A stretch of DNA of 64,000 bases from Ceriagrion tenellum. Taxonomy: Eukaryota; Arthropoda; Insecta; Odonata; Coenagrionidae. The position numbers and the translations under genes are program-made. Shown here one piece after another: positions 10,140 to 23,340 of the stretch (positions are counted from its first letter, which is position 1; each line of letters starts with the position of its first letter). The notes under the pieces are model-generated. The model was not told the DNA's origin. It made no database searches and saw nothing but the letters and a program-made list of their open reading frames with translations. Location of the stretch: positions 164,563,780 through 164,627,779 of the forward strand of contig OY720633.1 in assembly GCA_963169105.1 (NCBI GenBank), given 5' to 3'.

Positions 10140-10780
10140 GAGGGTGGATAAGAGTTAGGAATATAAGCTCGGCGCCGAAGAATGAGGAAAGGGCAGTTTT
10201 TGTGTGTTATGGTGAGCGTTTGGGGGTGGATAGTTTGTGGAGGGGGTAGGAGTTGTGGGGAGTGGTTGGCAGGCGTTGTATTTGTTTGCCCCGGGGCCGT
10301 GCTGGAGACCCCAGCGCCACACGCTGAAATATTCAGACGGGCGGAAACGGTGGAGGTACAGGGAGGGGGTTGCTATGGCTTCGGGAGGAGGTGGCGTCGC
10401 TTTTGGACTAGAGTGCCGGGAGAGGTTGAAGAAAGAGAGAGGGAATATGGAGGGCAGGCGAAGCGAGGAAGTCGAAAGAGTGGGTGGGAAAGAGGGAGGG
10501 TTGGTAGAATGGGGTGGGTGTAAGCTCGCTGGCTGTCTTGTCTGTCTGTCTGTCCGAGTGCGGCCCTCCCCATTTGGAACGGCGAGAGGCAGATTCCCCG
10601 AAATCCATTCCCTATATAGTCCTGTCTATCTGTAACGTCTCCTTCCTTCTCTCTCGCCTTGCCCCGCCCCGTGATGTGTTGACGCGAGAGGAAACGGACG
10701 CCGATGGACTCTTCTTCTCAGACGGAGAAACTCATTTGCAACGGCGCGCGCCTCCGAAGCGATGATAAGATCCGAGATTA
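10140..10780. other. GC-rich island, G/A-rich then mixed
   Basis: 10182-10520 is G-rich with GGGGG and GGGAGGG runs. A short (TCTG)4-like run lies at ~10543-10558. 10560-10780 is CpG-rich with balanced strands (CCGAAGCG, GCGCGCG near 10745). Frames of 80-130 codons overlap on both strands with no recognisable motif. An unmethylated CpG island near a promoter is possible, but no start site can be shown. Confidence 0.45.
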
Positions 10781-12656
10781 GAGGGTCCGTCGGAGTCCGG
10801 ACGTGCTTCGGAATATATATTTCACTGCAGGCGTCGAGCGCAGCTCCTTTGATGGAGGCGCACCCCATAACCAGTTCGTATTATTTCTTTTTAGATGTCT
10901 TGCGACTGGAGTTGAATAAATCACTTCTGAGGAGCTGTCGCGGAGTCGAAGGGAATTCTAAGCTAATAAGGAACGGATCGAACGCCTCTCTATGTATTTA
11001 GGTTCATGCCTTTTCCTACTACCGAAGATGCGAAGGAGCTGAGTCATTCTCATGATATCTTTTTCATTCACGGTGAACATTTAAAACTAATCTAAGAATT
11101 TATTGCCATTTTTAATGATGGAGAATGTTAAATAAGTGGTTTAGTTAAATTTTTTAAAGTTGCCTTTTGGGAAGCTTAAGTTTTGATAACTTTACGAATG
11201 AATTGCGTGCAAGATAGAGTTGGCCACAGCCGTGAGAAAACCACGGCCTTCTCCAGCATGCGGTTTATTCTTCCAAAGCTCTGCTGTTTATTAGAACATT
11301 CTGTCACTGAATATGTGTTGTTTATGTGTACTACATTTGTTTTTTTTATACCTGTCAACCGAATTTGTTATGCATGTTATAGTTGTTGTGCATTTAATCA
11401 CTTGCTTTTCGTGGCTCACTGCAAACTTGGACAGCCAATGTCAAACAGTATTAAAGTCTTCAAAACATTGTTTGAATACATCTTGGTTGTCTCTATCGGG
11501 AAGTATTCTGAGTCGGAAACGAATGGAAATGTGAAATGCGGGGAAGTTACGCGTCGCCTAAATATTTGATGCAGCTCTTCCCTATGGAAATGACTTCGAT
11601 GGCATTCTTCTCGGCCAACGGAAGGCTTCTAACGTTTCCGGCTTATTATTGATGTCTTTGCGCAGGAGGTATGGCCTCCAGTCTGCATTAAATGGATAAG
11701 TGGATTTATGGAATTTTTTGAAAGTGCTGTTAGTCGATAATGACATATAAGAGCATTTATTTATTCATAGAGGAAATCGTGTCAGTAGCTACCATTTATC
11801 AGAATATTTCCTTGGTCCGTCTGAAAATTCGAGAATAAAATGTTTCATTCATATTTGCTACGGGGCTGTATGGATTTCATGAATCTAAGACCGCGTAAGT
11901 AATCAGGGAATATGTTTATTGATGAAGGTAATTGTCGTTCTTTGGCTTTGGAAGACTGGGATTCTGATTAGATTTTCTGCGTTAAACACACTGCTAGCCA
12001 TTCACTTCTTAGTATTTTTTATGCATATAAAATGAAAACATAAGGTCACTGCGGCATTCTGTCTTTAGTTTGAAAGTATTTTAGAACTTCAGCTGTCTGA
12101 ATGTCCGTTCGTGTTTCCGCTGATGTGTCGATAAAAGTTTACCCAAGTGCATCATTATAAAGCTGTGCTATTAGCAACGATTGGCTCTAAATTTTTGGTG
12201 GAAATAAGGTGTTCCAATGGTGCATGCTTGCGTGGGATCACTTTTCGTTGATTCGGCTTTGTTTGAAATGAGGTTGAAGTACCCACCCCTCCTCATGCCT
12301 GTTACTACTCGCGTTCAAGGGGAGAGTGTCAGTCATCTTTACGAGACGACAATAAATCTTCAAAGCCTGCCAATTGTTGCTACAAACTGCTAAATTTGGT
12401 CTTGACTGACGCATGTTAATAATTTTAATGCCTGATGTATACTGCGTTAAATCGTTGATGTTTTCAATTTAAAATAATCATAGAAAAATCCTTGCATCTA
12501 GATAATATTTATTTTTTGCACTTATCATTTTTTAACCGACTTTCACTTCAAACCTAATTTCACGTTAAGGGTGAATATAATCGGCCATGGAACTCACGGT
12601 GTGATTTTAATCGAAAATTACTAAATATTTCGATGAGTGATGTTAAGATCTTGTAG
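10781..12656. other. AT-rich sequence, one unassigned 128-codon frame
   Basis: The longest frame, 11183-11569(+), encodes 128 residues with scattered Cys and Phe and no motif I recognise. A 60-codon frame overlaps it on the other strand. No flanking splice or poly(A) evidence makes it convincing. The rest shows no repeat or RNA gene. Confidence 0.35.
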
Positions 12657-12698
12657 TAGTGCAAGGATTTTGTGTACTAGTGCAAGGATTTTGTGCAT
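12657..12698 (+). repeat. 21-bp tandem duplication
   Basis: Two adjacent copies of TAGTGCAAGGATTTTGTGTAC differ only in the last three bases (TAC and CAT). A simple local duplication. Confidence 0.85.
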
Positions 12699-13379
12699 TA
12701 TTGTGGGATTGAAATTTGTCATACGACGAGTAGTTATTGAATTCCCATCTGTCGTCAAAATTATAGCTGATTTAGCTGTTTATGAATATTCTTTGTTCGA
12801 ATATAGGCTTAAATCGCAATCTCACTTGGTCACCATTTGCGTGTAAAAGTGAGAGAAATTGAGAGAATCCTCGTGCATTTTTTAAGCTCTTGATAATTGG
12901 GGTAAATCTGGAGCACAAATTTGGTTTTGGTAGTGATGCATTCGCATTACGATACGATACCGCCGGATAAATTGTATTTGTTGTTGCTCGATGTTATTTT
13001 CATCATTTTAAACCTCGCCTCGCGTAAAATTTGATTCGGGCTTTGCCAAAAAGAAAGGTTTCCGATGGTGTGTTGTAGAAAAGAAACGTGGCATGTGTTC
13101 CTGGCACTTAAAGGGTCACAACCGAGGTCCGTGAGGGAAATAAGATAAATAAAGTCCGCCTGACAGAAAATATTGAGATGGTGTTTGACATGTAAAGATG
13201 GGATTTTTTGCCGGCGCTGCCGGTATTACTATAGGGCGAATGTGCGAAAAATGTTTAAAAATCGGGGAAACACCTGGGAATTTTACTCTAGTGATTTGGC
13301 GGCTGCAGTGGTTAAAGCTGTGCCTCAATATGTCGAGCGCAAACGAGAGAGCTGCCTAAGTTATCCCGGCAGGTCTCTC
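12699..13379. other. Unassigned sequence
   Basis: Nothing beyond 70-codon frames on both strands around 13116-13382, which overlap each other antisense and show no recognisable product. Confidence 0.35.
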
Positions 13380-13990
13380 TAATATACAAGGCGAGCAGCG
13401 ATTGCCCGCAGCAACCGATTCCCCTCGCCCCGTTCCTCTGGGAGTCCTCGTTCGCATTGTCAGTTATTAATTAGTTTTTAGGCGCCGGCGTCTCGTATAT
13501 GCGCGGGCGGAATTGGAGGGAAGGTGGAAGGATAGTGGAGGGAGGACCTTAATTCCCGGGACGGCCCGTCTCCATCGCATACCTGTAGTCGCGGCGTGTG
13601 TACCCATGTGCCTGCCCCAACGCTCTCCCGTCATCAATACGGTCCCTCTTTTGGCGCGATGCGAGGGGAGAACAGGGAGGGTGGGTGAATGTGGGAAAGG
13701 GGGGCGGGGATGAAGGGGGTTTGGAGGGATAGCTAGAGCTGTTTATGACCTCGTGTTTGTGTTGCCTGCGCTCGTTTCCTGGCCTCTCGCAACTCTGAAA
13801 TGGAATCTCTAAGAAGCGTCGTAGTCGAGGGGAAATTGGGGCCTACTCCTCCTCCCTCTTTTCATGCCCCCTTCACCCTCCCCCGTATGCATCATCATCG
13901 GACCGGCACTAGCAGGAGCAAGTGAGCGCGCCCTTCTGTCGCATAAATCTCGCGAGGGACACCGCACCGAGGAGACCGACGCGGGATCCG
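13380..13990. other. GC-rich island, mixed then C/T-rich
   Basis: CpG-rich sequence (GGCGCCGGCGTCTCG at ~13481) followed by a G-rich part (13665-13715) and a C/T-rich part (13845-13885). No conserved coding pattern is visible. Confidence 0.45.
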
Positions 13991-16900
13991 AATCACTGGG
14001 GTCACGTCCGACCCAGTTCCCATCGACCGAATCTCTGTCCTTTCTTGCCTCGCTCCTTTTACGTCAAATGTCTCCCGACCCCTTCAGATGCATACGTGCT
14101 ATTTTCTGCTCTCGACTTTTCATCCGATCTTGCTGTCCACGTCATCGGACCTAATGTTCTTCTCTATGACCCGTGGTGTTTGTGGACATTACTGGACTTT
14201 CTCTGACCAGATTTTCATTTTTTGACCACTTATTCTTTTATTGTTTCTCTTTTCATATCAGCATACGTAGCTACTTCTTTTTTTACATTTGCATTTCCCG
14301 TTCCCGCCCTCTACCGAATGAACAGTTTGATCTTATCAATCATATTAGAAGGTAACAAAGTATAATAAGTCTTTCATTACCATAATGGAAGAGCATATGG
14401 CCGTATTATAAGCATTAGAAAAGATGAATTACCTGAAACAGAAATTCTGCGATTAATTCACTTCGTGTCCGTCATAAGTACTGAATATTACCAAGTCTGG
14501 GAGATTGGGTAAAAAAATAAAATAAGCTTATTAGAAAATTAGTTGAGGCCCATCTTGTGACACTGGGAGTTTTATGGAAGACGAGTTGTGGAAACCCTTT
14601 CTTACCTCGGCTGCTCAGATATAAATTTCAAAGACATAAATACCGTTTAAAATCAGGTTTATTCCGCAAAAAACACGCATTAAATATACTTGCCCTCAGT
14701 TATATGTACATTAGATACATGTCCAATAAAATAAATGCCTTTGAAGATTTGTTATAAGTAAGATAAATTTCCTTTAATAATGTCCATTAGCAAGTTATTA
14801 GGATCAGTATTAGGACGCTTCTGGCTTAGAATATACGTGCAATTATCTTTCCAATATTTATAACTGTTCCATATCATCGATGATATCCGCTTAATACTTT
14901 AGTGCGTTGAAAGATAACTGTTTAAATGACACACCTGCAACCTCCCTTATGTCGATGTGGTGAGCACCGCTCTCCTGACGAATCATCCTGATTCATGTCT
15001 GCTCATCCTCTATCTGCGATCCACCGTCTGTTGTCAATGGTTGATGGGATTTCCTCACTTAATCTGCCTCTCCGCTATTATTCATCTTACTCAGAAAAGA
15101 ACACATGTATCTATAAATTGCTTTCTTTGTCATATATTTTTAAAACTGTGTTTGACCTCGAGAATTGAATATTTGGGCGCAAAATGGAATATATTTTTTC
15201 GTATGTAATTGCATGAAAGATATTTGTACTAAACAGTTCCTTGAACTAAATTTACTTTGGATGCAAAAACTGATCTGCGAAGCGATACGTTTATAATACT
15301 CGAGTATTTGCGTTTTGGATTGATCACCTAAGCCTTTCAATCGATGCCGAAGCTCTTCTTTCTACAGTGAGCGAATGTATGATGGCGAGAAAAAAGTTGA
15401 ATTTCCTTCCAATGCGTTTCTTTTTCCTCTCAAATATTTGATCTTCTCCTCAAGTTTTCTTGTAGATGTAGGCATCTTATCAGTGTGTTTTTCTTGCGGT
15501 TAAGCTTAGGCTTGGTGTCTTTAGCTCTCGGTTGCACTCTTAAATAGTGGCTCGGATATTGAATCATGATGACTATTAAATCGCTTGATGTCAAGGTTTT
15601 GGTTAGTGAAGGTATAGTGGGATGGAGAACAAAAATAAATTGATTTGAACCGCGTTAGGTTTCGGTTTAATCTTAGAATCAAATAGCTTATGGTTTTTAA
15701 AATATAATTTTGATGCTTTGACTCAAATTAAACTGCTGTGCAGGATTTAATCATATTTAATCAATTGAAACTACCTGTGTGCTAGGCATTCTAAATGTGC
15801 CAAATTTAGCTGTGAATTTATCATTGTTGATTTAAGCTCAATACGGCCCCAGATCTCCGATTTTATGGTTCGTTGTCATAACCATTGACACTCTCAAGTA
15901 TTTGGAAGCGTCGTCGTGAAACACTGCCGACCGAGGAACCAGCGTGAATCTGTGATTTCGTATTCATGTTTTCGGACACATATATATGCGATCATAGGTA
16001 CAATTTCTCAGGAATACGTTATCGGTACGCTCATTGGATTAGGCAATATGTGGAAATGTAAATGTTTTTGAACGTAAGTACATCTTTCAATGGACAAATG
16101 TTTTAGTTAGACTAATGGTCGTTATATTGAAGAAGGACCATTCTCTTAGGTTTTAAAAACTGTACCGTGGAAGCATATCTAGCGATACTTCTATATGGGG
16201 TTTAGCGTGTAATCAAATGTGTGGCATTCGAAGTTGATTCATGCTTATTTCTTCTATTTATTCATTTTTTATTTTACTATTTCATAACTTAACAGCCAAT
16301 GCGAAATGAATCAAAGGAAATTCCATTTGTAAAAAGTCAACAGTGTTTTGGCTTTCATGGAAAAATACGCGGTAAGAACAAAAATATCATAAATCACCTA
16401 ATTCTTGAGCAACAGCCGACTTGAAAATATCTTGGATTTGAAGTATCCCCTTCAACAGACCTATACGTATCCCAAAAATGGTATTCGTAGATCCTTTCAA
16501 GAGAGCTACTAGAAACTATGAACTTAATATGCTACTACTGTAACGTTTAAGGCAGCTGCTGCCCTTAAAAAACAATGAAGCAAAGCTTGGCTACACTGCC
16601 ACAGGCGTGTGCGTGAAATCGTAGGTCATGTATTATAAAACCTCACTCTATAAAGGCCAATTAAAGCAATGCTTGAAAATCCATTGTTGTTACACTACAT
16701 AAGGAACAAATATACTTATATTTATTCCATAGCCTAGGAAATCGTCGTATCCGTTTACTTTGAAATAGATTTGTACTCGTGTGTTAATGGATAAATCAAA
16801 GGATGAAGCACTTTTCGCTCTTTCTTTTAATGGATAAATCACCGCCAAATGTAATTTAACATGCCCATATAGAGAATAAAAATGCAATCGATATCCTATG

Positions 16901-18695
16901 TGAACATTTCTGCAATATTTATTTTTTTATTCAATCTGCTCTCTATGATATTTGATGTGATTGAAATAAGTTTCTTTTGCATGAAAAATGTCGGTGGACA
17001 CCCACTTTATCCGTTTCGTTAGTCTATAAGGAACTGCATACTTGACAACGGATGACTCAGAAGAAAAACCAATATCGGGAGTTTGTAAAGCAATATTCTT
17101 TCTACATTGGCGTTCTGGTAAAATTCTCAAATGTGACCAGTTTTTGGCATTGCCATCAAAATACTTATTTCTCTCTTGTAAACTTTTGTTGTTGCTGTAA
17201 AGAAAATCTTAAAGTACATGTTGGTCATGAACTTCATATGTTGCCATTAGTAGCATTACACCACAAACTTGCTCATGTATATATTCATAATGAAATTATT
17301 AAAATCATTTGGCCACCCAGCAACTTCACTGCTTCATACTAAAACTAACTCCACGCAATCGCACCATATATAGGTATCAGTTATATTCAAACATACGCAG
17401 TCCATGCTTAAAGGCACTCTCTGTTCCATGAATCAAAAAAGGTCACTCAAGGGGAAAATGTTTGGCATAATTAAATGGCTAAGACTGTCATTTGCACATA
17501 AAATGTTACCCTTTTCACATTCGCAGACTAATTATATACTTCGTAAACGATAAATGAACACATGCACAGTACAGCATACTACGCGTAGATTATCTGCGTA
17601 CCTATTTGTACCTTCATGAATCCTTTTCGAGCATTAAATGAAACGAAACTGATTTCTTATATTGAACAAAGCATGAAATAATATGCTATAAACTGCAGAA
17701 GAAGTGAAAAGAGCACCTTCATTTTTCCAAATGAACTATAACAGCTCTGACTGTGACCAAAACAAAAGGGAAACAATACATGAATTAACCCCAGAATGTG
17801 AACTGCCGAGTGCTCTGATGTAAACACACTTGCAGTTATAATTATTACGTATGAAAAATGCTTACAATTCAATAAGAAAACAACGAAAAGCTCGCGAAAA
17901 TAATTATTCAATTTATAGAGTTATATAGACATATTTACATATGTTAATACCGAGAATTTCCGTTCTATAAAAGTAAATTATTGCTCAAATTATATTACAA
18001 TATCTATTTAATGCTTGCCATAGCTGCTGAAATTGAAAAGTAAATTTCGAATGTGGTCTATAATGACTTGGGATAAATCTGGCTCAAACTACCTCTCGCG
18101 TAGTGACTTCTGTCTGTTGTAGAATGGCCTTAATTCATGGAGTGAAGAGGAAAAATCGAAAGTTGCGGCGGGTGGATACGCCGGATGAAGCAACGAAATC
18201 GGACATCCTTTTAGCTGCTCCTCGCACATCCAGCGGCGAGGCAGTCGTTCTCGGCCTTGTCGTTGCAATAGTGATCTCACTCCCTTTCCGATTCCGAGTA
18301 CCGCAGTGAGGGTTTCTTCCGTTGTGGGCGGTCCCGTAAGCTTTTTTGTCTCGACACTTTCGAATTCATGTGTTTCCGTTTGTAAGCGTTTCAGGCATGA
18401 CTTTGTGGAATGAAGACTCTGTAGTTGATCTCCACTCTCTTTTCATATGCACCGATCGTGGTTTCAACACTAAGTGTCATTATCAAGGAACACTCTCGAA
18501 CAGTCATCTTAATTAATTTAAATTGTTCTGACGGAGAGCCTAAATAGGATTTATTCGAGCAATTTGAAGTTGTAAAAAGCCCGACAAATATCTGTGATGG
18601 CTTTGATTTTGGGCTCAATCCCATATTTTAAATTTAAGCCTTCCTTCCTGTCCTGTGAACCGCTAATCACGCTCTTTCATCTTGACCTCCTCCGT
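13991..18695. other. 4.7 kb of AT-rich DNA with no recognised element
   Basis: Frames reach only ~96 codons (14.0, 17.05-17.34 kb) and lack motifs. No tandem repeat, LINE block, tRNA-like box pair or terminal repeat was found on either strand. It reads as intron or intergenic DNA, or as repeats too decayed to see by eye. Confidence 0.4.
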
Positions 18696-18764
18696 CGCTT
18701 TTCTTTTTTCTTGTTATATTCCCCCCCTTTAATTATTGATGCACTTCGCCTTGAATAACCCCCC
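18696..18764 (+). repeat. Short dispersed repeat shared with 37836-37903
   Basis: A ~68-base block (TTCTTTTTTCTTGTTATA, a run of C, AATTATTG-TGCACTTCGCC, TTGAATAA, a run of C) is repeated at 37836-37903 with only a few differences. The flanks differ, so this is a dispersed unit rather than a large duplication. Its class is unknown. Confidence 0.75.
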
Positions 18765-20379
18765 GGTCTCAATGCTCCATCCCTAACCCTATTCTCCACC
18801 AACACCTCCCCCTTTTTACTTCTGGCTCAAGAGGTATTTATATGAGAAAATTGTTTTGGTGTACACCTTGAAAATGACGCTGATTGTTGAAACTATTGTA
18901 GATGCGCTTCAAAAGAGTGCGGAAATTCACTATTAAGTTTTTAGTATCACAATTCTCGAATCCTTTCGTTGTGTAACTGACGTCGGGGAAAGGATGGTAC
19001 GTGCGTGAAAATATTTTGACTCGATGAAGGCAAGTGGTTGTGAAATGAATGCAGTAATCTCGAGCTCATTGCTTTTATTTTTAGAGTTTAATCGGCTTGA
19101 TTTTGTTTGATCCGCCAACGTGCTGGTCACAAAAACCGATTCATCCAAGTTTTCTTGAATATCCTCTTCGAATGACGCAAAGTTTGCTGTTGTTGTTTAA
19201 AGAAAGTTTTATTCTCTGTTAAACGTTATCCCTTTGGCGTTGAAGCTGTTCATCCCAGTCACATACATTGTTGCAACCAGTGTTTACGCGATGCAAAAGA
19301 TACCTACGTTTGTTTTTATTCTTCGTGGGAAGTTATACATGAAAATTTTGAAGAAAAACATTTTTACCATGAGGTTTTTGTCTTTGTGAACCACTGCTGC
19401 ATCTCAACTTAAATAACTTTATCAACCTATTTGTTGGCAAGAGTATGCCAGCCGGGAATCGGGTTTTATGTTCTGAGGACGAGCAGGATATTTTTTGATA
19501 TCCCATCTAATGCTGCTCTGTCGTTTTGGATGCTTCGTGACTTGTGCATTTTGTGATGGGGTCGGCCGATAAAAAGCTGACTGTGAGGCAGTTTTCACAA
19601 TGCAGGATATTGTTTGTAGAATATGTTTTCATTCCTCTATGCTTTTATCACAGATAGTATTACAATTATCCGCATTTATTATTTTGCAGTCGCCGAGGAG
19701 ATGTTAATATGGATATTAAAGTTTAGTTGAAACACGAAGCGTACTACTTGCTACATGTAGGTATTTATGAGTGTGCAGTGAAAAATGAGTGCCACATCGA
19801 AGAGAACACGAGATTTACGTGGAATCTTCATGTGTGTCGATGAAACGCATATTCAACACGATGAACACATTACTTGCGCCTTAAAAAAGTTTTATGCATT
19901 TACATAGTCAGCATCATAAAGTGAGTGTTGGAATATTGGTTATTTTTTTATCAAATTTTTTCGTCTATGACATGTTTCTGCCTCATGAGGGGATTTTAGT
20001 TTTTCTCAGAGGAAAAATCATCGCAATAAACAGTGGCAGCATTTCAACTTAGAAATTAATTAAAAAATACGACTACATTCTCATTTAACTGGTAAACGCC
20101 AAACGAGAAACATTCGCATACAGCATTCTCAAAATCAGCTGTGTAACTCGTCAGTGGAAACGAGTTATCTTTCATTTCTTGCTCACCTTCTAAGTGGGAA
20201 CAGTGCTGTTTGCGAACAATTAAGGCCAATACGTGTCATTCGAGGGCTTTGAACTATGTTTTGTATCAGATATGTGATGCTTATTTTTATTTAAAATAAT
20301 TCATCCATGCTGTAATTAGAATTATTACTTAGTTTTACGGATTGAATGAATATTAATGCATTTTTTTCTTGCTTTCCAG
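18765..20379. other. AT-rich sequence, nothing recognised
   Basis: One 71-codon frame on the minus strand (18933-19148) shows no motif. No repeat was seen. Confidence 0.35.
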
Positions 20380-20433
20380 GTTAGTTCTTTAGCTGTGGTT
20401 TTCACGTCTTTGATATTACTTGGTTTGATTCTA
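20380..20433 (+). CDS. Candidate 54-nt microexon encoding a hydrophobic segment
   Basis: A good 3' splice site (TTTTTTTCTTGCTTTCCAG ending at 20379) is followed by 54 bases and a GTGAGT donor at 20434-20439. Only phase 0 is open, and it encodes VSSLAVVFTSLILLGLIL, which would make most of a transmembrane helix. The other two phases hit stops within four codons. The combination of acceptor, donor, multiple-of-three length and a membrane-like peptide is more than expected from a random window, but it is short. I cannot name the protein. It might belong to a gene whose other exons lie outside or further along the + strand. Confidence 0.3.
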
Positions 20434-20762
20434 GTGAGTACTCATTTATACGTAGAGTTTAGTGGTTGTTATTTCTCATGAAATTGTAAGGTGATCATGC
20501 TCGTAAAAGAGATGAAATCTCATTTAATTTTGAATGTCTGATAACGTGTCATTTCACCTTCTCGTAGCATACAATCATGACTGTTCACGATATTGTTTTT
20601 AAAGTATCTTGGCCTCTGGAGTTTTGTTGTTCAGTATGTACTGCTAAATAGATCGGTAATTATCCTTTTTTCCCCTGGAATTTACGTATTTTTCTGTAGC
20701 ATTGTATTTTCCTTGAAAGTGATGCAACGCTCTTACGCCCATGATTGCTGTCTTACCCATGA

Positions 20763-21092
20763 TTAACGTAATGTGAAGAGTTGTAGATGAGTTTCTAACA
20801 TGGAAGTAAAGCGTTTCCGGATCCATATCCATGTGATAAATTTTCTTCTCGTACGTTCAGGGATTGTGTCCTGAAAGTTTGGACGTTCCATTTTGTTACA
20901 TCCTGTATATGCCTCTACCACTCTCATGTTTTCCAGGAAATCGGCATAAAAAATGAAGTGCGCGTCATGCAGAGAATGTATTAAAATGTCTGTCCCAGGC
21001 ACATCATGCGCTGAAAGAATCGGACACTTCCCTCCCGAGTTGTTGACGTGCGCGTCCATTAACATCCTCTCCCGCTTCCTAAACAAACACAT
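20763..21092 (-). other. Unassigned 109-codon open frame, probably part of an old repeat
   Basis: The minus-strand frame encodes 109 residues of ordinary, non-low-complexity composition (for example SAHDVPGTDILIHSLHDAHF and RPNFQDTIPERTRRKF). It is longer than the surrounding AT-rich DNA would readily give. Within it, on the minus strand, lies CAGGATGTAACAAAATGGAA (20899-20918), a CAGGGTGT-like start reminiscent of transposon ends. No matching second end was found. I do not recognise the protein. An ancient mobile-element remnant is the likeliest reading. Confidence 0.25.
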
Positions 21093-21599
21093 TACTCACA
21101 AAAAATATTTGCTACATTTTTTATAAAAACAACGCAGTGCATGGCACGCGTGGGCGCGTCTTACGCGAGTATGCGATCGCTAAAAAGTGATTTCGCTGGA
21201 GTGCTCACATTTCTTCTATTATCGTTGGCTGTAACTCGCCTTTCCGCCGCTGAATGATCTCAGTGCAATTTTACAAAAATGAATCTGCTGAAAAAGGTTG
21301 AAAGCTCCGTTTGGAGCCAAAGTTTTTAGCTCTTCACCAATTTTTTCTTCACTGGCCTATTGCGAGCACTTTGTACTTTAAATGGTATTTCGATAGTTTG
21401 AGGGCGAAGGTTAAGGAAAATATAAACTCGTCTGGCCGTTAATTCCTCTGGGATGGTGCATGTATATTCTAAGAGTAAACCGTCAATACTAATTTAATCT
21501 GAAACTTTTTGGGGATATATCGGTGAGAGATATGATGAAATCAAATGGTAGCCGAATGTGTGGATAATCATTCAATTGAGGATTCTACCACCTGATTGG

Positions 21600-22280
21600 T
21601 AGGCGTTTGGACAGTCCTTATCCTAACACCCCATTTTCTGGTACATCATTCCGTCCCACCCCATACCCCTATAGATGCCTTTGGATCCCTCTTAAATTCC
21701 TCACATTGTCTACTTCCTCTTATTCCGTCCAGTGTTACTATCTTCGTCCTTCCTCTTCCACGCTTCCCGAGTATACTCCCCACTATTACCCACTTCAACT
21801 ATCCTTCTTCTTTCAAAGCGTCCTCCATCCATATATTTTGCTGTCTCCAAACCTGCGCTACCAGCTTCCTCTCCTCTCCTATCATATCCAAATTCTCTTC
21901 GTTCGTCCTTCGCGCCACACAGCTCACCCTCTCTATCTTGCTCCACACCCACATCTCAAACACATCAAGTCTCCGCTCGTCGTCCCTTGGCAACGACCAA
22001 GATTCTGGCCTATATCGCACTTCGCTCCATATAAGAGTTTTCGCCAGCCTTCTCTTTACGCCGGTATTCAGACCCCCTCATCAATTCCCTCCTCGTGGAA
22101 AATCCTTCTTTCACTGAAGCAATTTCATATCTGTTGTCCCTACCACTAGACCCATTATCCTCCAAAATACTACCCTCATACTTAAATTGCCCATTCTCCT
22201 AAATTTTTTGTCCTCCCGCCCTGGTATTCAGTCCCGCCTTCTTGCTTCTAGTAAATCTCATCACTGTATTGAGGCCTTTT
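21600..22280 (-). mobile_element. F2 RTE-like LINE fragment (copy 2)
   Basis: On the minus strand, 22020-21799 encodes PESWSLPRDDERRLDVFEMW, then VARRTNEENLDMIGEERKLV and a stretch ending WMEDALKEEG. These correspond to the GAEAWTL, AFEMW, TNEEVL, EERKLL and WLEGVI blocks of the other F2 copies. Downstream on that strand (21800-21700) the sequence stays purine-rich but is not in an obvious family frame. Upstream to ~22280 the blocks are weaker. No poly(A)-type end was found. Confidence 0.7.
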
Positions 22281-22745
22281 TACACCAGGCACTCTATTGC
22301 ACAATCTAATGTATTTTCAAAAGTTCATTGTAAACTGCACCTTTTAAAGATTTTATTATAATAGATAAAGAATTATATTAGATAAAAGATTATATTAGAT
22401 AAAGAAGAAAATTTTAAGAATTTATACGCAAATGCATGAGCGAAAGATGGGATAATAGTCCCTGCTCTTTTTCTGTGCTGAAGCTCATGAATTTTCTGTA
22501 CTTCAAATTTTGTAATTAAGTGCCTCGTGTAAGACGTACACTGTTTACCTTTATCCCATACCTTTACCACGGCGCCGCTATCGTATTCATCATTCGCTGT
22601 GATCCCTTGACTGAATGACAAACCAATGCGTGAAATGAGCCAAAATTCATTCTGTGCCGCTAATGCATAGAGTTTAGCGCGAGTTCTCTAATAGGATGGA
22701 CTGCCGCCTAGAATCCTTGGGGATTTACTCCTCGGACTGGTAAGT
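22281..22745. other. AT-rich sequence, nothing recognised
   Basis: A GATAAAGAATTATATTA-type stretch is repeated twice at 22363-22400. A donor-like CTG|GTAAGT lies at 22741 without a strong acceptor. No gene call. Confidence 0.35.
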
Positions 22746-22749
22746 TCGA

Positions 22750-23060
22750 TTTGAAGGTGCGCGTCCGTCGCGAAGAACAATGGCCTCCGTTTTTCAGTTG
22801 CCGTGCATCCGCGATGGAGCCGGGGAGGGCAGCTTTCTGTCTTTCTCTTCGCCTCTTTCTTTCACTCTTCGCGCCTCTTCTCTGCCATTCGGCCCCAACA
22901 CCCTATCCTCGTCTTGCGAGCCACCGTTCCTCTCCTCCTCCCAACTCCACACCCCTTTCCTCTTCCCTCACCCGCCCATGCCCTCCTGCCCTCTCCGTTT
23001 CTTCGCACGAATCGGTCGGTAATGGACCGGACGGGCGTCGCGGGGGTGTTGCCGTGGTAA
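22750..23060. other. Pyrimidine-rich GC island
   Basis: C/T-rich on the + strand (CCTCTTTCTTTC, CTCCTCCCAAC, CCTCACCCGCCC), with CpGs near 23010-23050. Three frames are open at once, a hallmark of biased composition. (CT)n follows at 23192-23211. Confidence 0.5.
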
Positions 23061-23191
23061 CTGCCTACGCTCCTCTTTTTATTATTATAGCCGTCTTCCT
23101 CTCGCTGTGGAAAAATGCGTCGCGCCCTCTCACAGTGTGTAGTCACAATGCTGCCGACCTCGACTCTAAAGAGAATCTGCTATTTCCTTTC

Positions 23192-23211
23192 CTCCTCTCT
23201 CTCTCTCTCTT
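23192..23211 (+). repeat. (CT)n microsatellite
   Basis: A short CT run inside a C/T-rich stretch at the edge of the 22.75-kb island. Confidence 0.7.
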
Positions 23212-23340
23212 CACTTTCCTCTCATTTTTCTTCTCATTTCCCATCACACCTTCCTCTACTCTCTTTTTTCTACTATCAGTTACATTAACAAATGATATGG
23301 CACGCCGTCACGCGCATGGGTGCAAAGAATTGCATCAATA

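Noticed and set aside
22684..22740. 45-nt segment ending in CTG|GTAAGT
   Set aside because: The donor is good but the acceptor (CTCTAATAG) lacks a proper tract. Probably chance.
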